DNA from: JAJNNC01 sp038232695
GTDB taxonomy: Bacteria; Bacteroidota; Bacteroidia; Cytophagales; Cyclobacteriaceae
Direction: 5' to 3'
DNA length: 8,198 nt
Assembly (NCBI GenBank): GCA_038232695.1
Contig: JBBSNI010000267.1
Location: 1 to 8,198, forward strand
Shown: positions 7,170-8,198 of the stretch, piece after piece
How the letters are laid out: the number at the start of each line of letters is the position of its first letter
How positions within the stretch are numbered: the first letter of the stretch is position 1
Position numbers and translations under genes: made by a program
The notes under the pieces: generated by a model
What the model was told of the DNA's origin: nothing
Seen by the model: the letters and a program-made list of their open reading frames with translations, nothing else
Databases searched by the model: none

Positions 7170-7177
7170 CCCTCTTA

Positions 7178-7200
7178 GTGGTCTTTGCGATACAGACCAC
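7178..7200 (+). terminator. Hairpin just after secDF
   Basis: GTGGTCT (7178-7184) and AGACCAC (7194-7200) form a perfect 7-bp stem with a 9-nt loop, starting 9 bases after the secDF stop codon. There is no T-run behind it, so it is at best a weak or protein-assisted terminator, or a 3'-end-stabilising hairpin. Confidence 0.3.
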
Positions 7201-7240
7201 AGTACCACGGTATGGAAGACCAGGGGATTGGGGGGGGTGG

Positions 7241-7260
7241 AGACGCATTATAATGCGTCT
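7241..7260. repeat. Perfect 20-bp palindrome between convergent genes; possible bidirectional terminator
   Basis: AGACGCATTATAATGCGTCT is its own reverse complement over all 20 bases. It directly abuts the stop codon of the - strand methyltransferase (7261-7263) and follows secDF by 71 bases. On the + strand it is followed by a T-rich stretch (TTACTTCTT), and just before it lies a run of eight G's (7230-7237). Position suggests shared termination. It also recalls GAGACGC/GCGTCTC palindromes that I associate with dispersed repeats in Bacteroidota, which I cannot check here. Confidence 0.6.
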
Positions 7261-8016
7261 TTACTTCTTGATGCCGAAAAACATAAGGTGTTGCTGCGGC
7301 AGCACCTTTTTGTTTTCTATCAGGCGGAGCCCTACGGCTTGCATTTCTTTGACTGCCTGCGCTTCGGTCATCTTGTGTTTGGGCTTGATCATCACGCCGG
7401 GGTCTTCTGCCCGGTACTCTGCCAGCACAACCCTACCTTCCGGCTTCAGCGACTGTACAATGTTTTCCAGCATCTTCCGTGGATAGGTAAACTCATGGTA
7501 GGCATCAACCATCAGCACCAGGTCTACGCTGTCGGCAGGTAGCTGGGGACTTTGTTCTGTGCCTAAGATAGTCTGTACATTGGCAGTTTTTTCCTGAGCT
7601 ATCTTATCGCGGATCATGGTAAGCATTTCTGATTGTATGTCTACAGCGAGTACTTTTCCCTGGGGCACCCGCCGGCTCATGCGAAAGGTAAAGTAGCCGG
7701 TGCCCGCCCCAATGTCGGCTACCACATCGTCATTTTGCAGGTCCATCGCCCGGAGCAGCAGATCGGTTCTTTCTTCCGATTCCCGGTCGGGGCGTTCCAG
7801 CCACTCTGCCCCTAAGTGTCCCATCACCTGCGCGATCTCGCGCCCTAAGTAGAACTTGCCGGTACCGTCCGGGCTGGTCGGGGAGCTATAGGTGTAGAAG
7901 CCCTCTTCCGGCTGTTTGGTTTCCTGTGTTTGTTCCTGTGGTTTTTGTTGCGCACAGGCAGGCAAACACATTGTTGTTGCTGATAAGAGCAGCGTTATCA
8001 AAAGATTGCTTGTCAT
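7261..8016 (-). CDS. Class I SAM-dependent methyltransferase with a lipoprotein signal peptide, 251 aa
   Basis: The methyltransferase core is clear. Motif I is VVADIGAGTGYFTF (98-111), followed by GKVLAVDIQSEML (120-132) with the acidic residue expected to bind the SAM ribose, then SVDLVLMVDAYHEF (163-176) and LKPEGRVVLAEY (190-201). It resembles UbiE/Methyltransf_11-type enzymes; the substrate is unknown. A preceding block, YLGREIAQVMGHLGAEWLERPDRE (56-79), fits a subfamily I recognise by pattern only. The start at 8016 is chosen because it gives a lipoprotein signal, MTSNLLITLLLSATTM followed by lipobox LPAC with Cys21, then a Gln/Pro/Glu-rich linker (22-38). The frame stays open upstream to 8133, but that part translates repeat and IS-end sequence. 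After Cys21 comes AQQKP, with no acidic surface-export signal, so a periplasm-facing lipoprotein is the simplest inference. This is odd for an enzyme using SAM. The gene is convergent with secDF. Confidence 0.88.
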   Translation of the reverse strand: MTSNLLITLLLSATTMCLPACAQQKPQEQTQETKQPEEGFYTYSSPTSPDGTGKFYLGREIAQVMGHLGAEWLERPDRESEERTDLLLRAMDLQNDDVVADIGAGTGYFTFRMSRRVPQGKVLAVDIQSEMLTMIRDKIAQEKTANVQTILGTEQSPQLPADSVDLVLMVDAYHEFTYPRKMLENIVQSLKPEGRVVLAEYRAEDPGVMIKPKHKMTEAQAVKEMQAVGLRLIENKKVLPQQHLMFFGIKK

Positions 8017-8065
8017 AAGTACAAGGTTATGTAGGGGTTGGAAAAATGTAGCAACATATATTTTC

Positions 8066-8093
8066 CTTGAGTATTGAGTGTTGATTATTGAAT
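8066..8093. repeat. One-sided array of four 7-bp units upstream of the methyltransferase
   Basis: On the + strand this reads CTTGAGT, ATTGAGT, GTTGATT and ATTGAAT head to tail. The reverse complement gives RYTCAAY-type units like those at 871-898. No opposing half is present: the array ends beside the predicted insertion-sequence end at 8100. It lies 50 bases upstream of the methyltransferase start, within its likely promoter region. Confidence 0.7.
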
Positions 8094-8099
8094 ATTTTT

Positions 8100-8123
8100 G
8101 GTTCTTTGACAAATCCTGTGGAA
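8100..8123. repeat. Candidate IS terminal inverted repeat
   Basis: Read inward from 8100 the sequence starts GGTTCTTTGACAAATCC and ends TGTGGAA at 8123, directly before the transposase stop codon. The GG start, the CTTTG core and the 24-base length resemble ISL3-family termini as I remember them. The partner repeat is not in the window. Confidence 0.45.
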
Positions 8124-8198
8124 TCATGCACATGCCATTAGAATGCGGAGTCTCATGTGCTCAAAATTAGGCAGGCCAAAAGAGATGCGTTTAAAGTA
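8124..8198 (-). CDS. Transposase C-terminal fragment (ISL3-like), truncated by window edge
   Basis: The - strand frame is open from the edge (8198) to a TGA at 8124-8126 and gives 24 residues, including FGLPNFEHMRLRILMACA. The pattern aromatic-Gly-x-x-NF-x-x-x-RLR-hydrophobic is typical of the extreme C-terminus of ISL3-type DDE transposases (usually like GFRNFENxRLRxL). The catalytic DDE residues lie outside the window, so activity cannot be judged. The identification rests on a short match and on the candidate terminal repeat right behind the stop. Confidence 0.5.
   Translation of the reverse strand, partial: YFKRISFGLPNFEHMRLRILMACA

Larger units (their letters stand above)
8100..8198 (-). 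mobile_element. End of an insertion sequence, probably ISL3 family, running off the right edge
   Basis: The right edge carries the tail of a transposase reading frame on the - strand, followed at once by a candidate terminal repeat that begins GG at 8100. This order (transposase C-terminus, stop, short terminal repeat, host DNA) is what an IS end looks like. The eight bases outside the end, ATATTTTT (8092-8099), would be the AT-rich target duplication expected for ISL3 elements. The other end lies outside the window, so neither repeat pairing nor target duplication can be confirmed. Confidence 0.5.

Noticed and set aside
8022..8055. Possible methyltransferase promoter on the - strand: GTTG, 22-base spacer, TAACCTTG
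   Set aside because: The spacer is too long, the -7 has a mismatch, and the transcription start would fall at or inside the start codon.
8017..8133. N-terminal extension of the methyltransferase by 39 residues
   Set aside because: It translates the IS terminal repeat and the heptamer array (for example SIINTQYS), and it would bury the lipoprotein signal that starts at 8016.

Overview
The window looks like chromosomal DNA from a member of the Bacteroidota, probably a Cytophagales-type, possibly marine, organism. The evidence is a one-piece SecDF, a one-piece E1 alpha/beta 2-oxo acid dehydrogenase, upstream regions that fit the Bacteroidota promoter pattern TTTG-N19/20-TAnnTTTG, the lack of clear Shine-Dalgarno sequences, and a formylglycine-type sulfatase. 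The genus cannot be fixed from the sequence alone.

Layout, left to right. (1) The C-terminal 268 residues of an arylsulfatase run in from the left edge on the + strand (to 808). (2) A short convergent gap holds an inverted array of 7-bp units. (3) A fused E1 component of a 2-oxo acid dehydrogenase complex lies on the - strand (901-3342), probably with a TTG start and a near-consensus promoter at 3402-3433. (4) A divergent intergenic region (3343-3609) separates it from a small unrecognised gene with a membrane-anchor or signal segment (3610-3993, +), whose predicted promoter would give an almost leaderless mRNA. (5) An inverted array of 8-bp units (3994-4076) precedes fused secDF (4113-7169, +). 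(6) A convergent gap holds a 7-bp-stem hairpin, a G-rich run and a perfect 20-bp palindrome. (7) A SAM-dependent methyltransferase with a lipoprotein signal peptide lies on the - strand (7261-8016). (8) Upstream of it is a one-sided 7-bp-unit array, directly abutted by what appears to be the end of an ISL3-like insertion sequence: a terminal repeat plus the last 24 residues of a transposase, running off the right edge.

The genes do not form one pathway. SecDF is a housekeeping accessory of Sec export, and the sulfatase and the methyltransferase lipoprotein are plausible export clients only in the general sense. E1 belongs to central or branched-chain 2-oxo acid oxidation, and its E2 and E3 partners are not in the window. 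I see no defence island, CRISPR array, RNA gene or obvious new multi-gene system. The most unusual material is intergenic: three arrays of 7- or 8-bp units, two built as inverted pairs each containing a perfect 13-bp stem, and the third apparently cut by an insertion sequence. The apparently secreted SAM methyltransferase is the most unusual protein.
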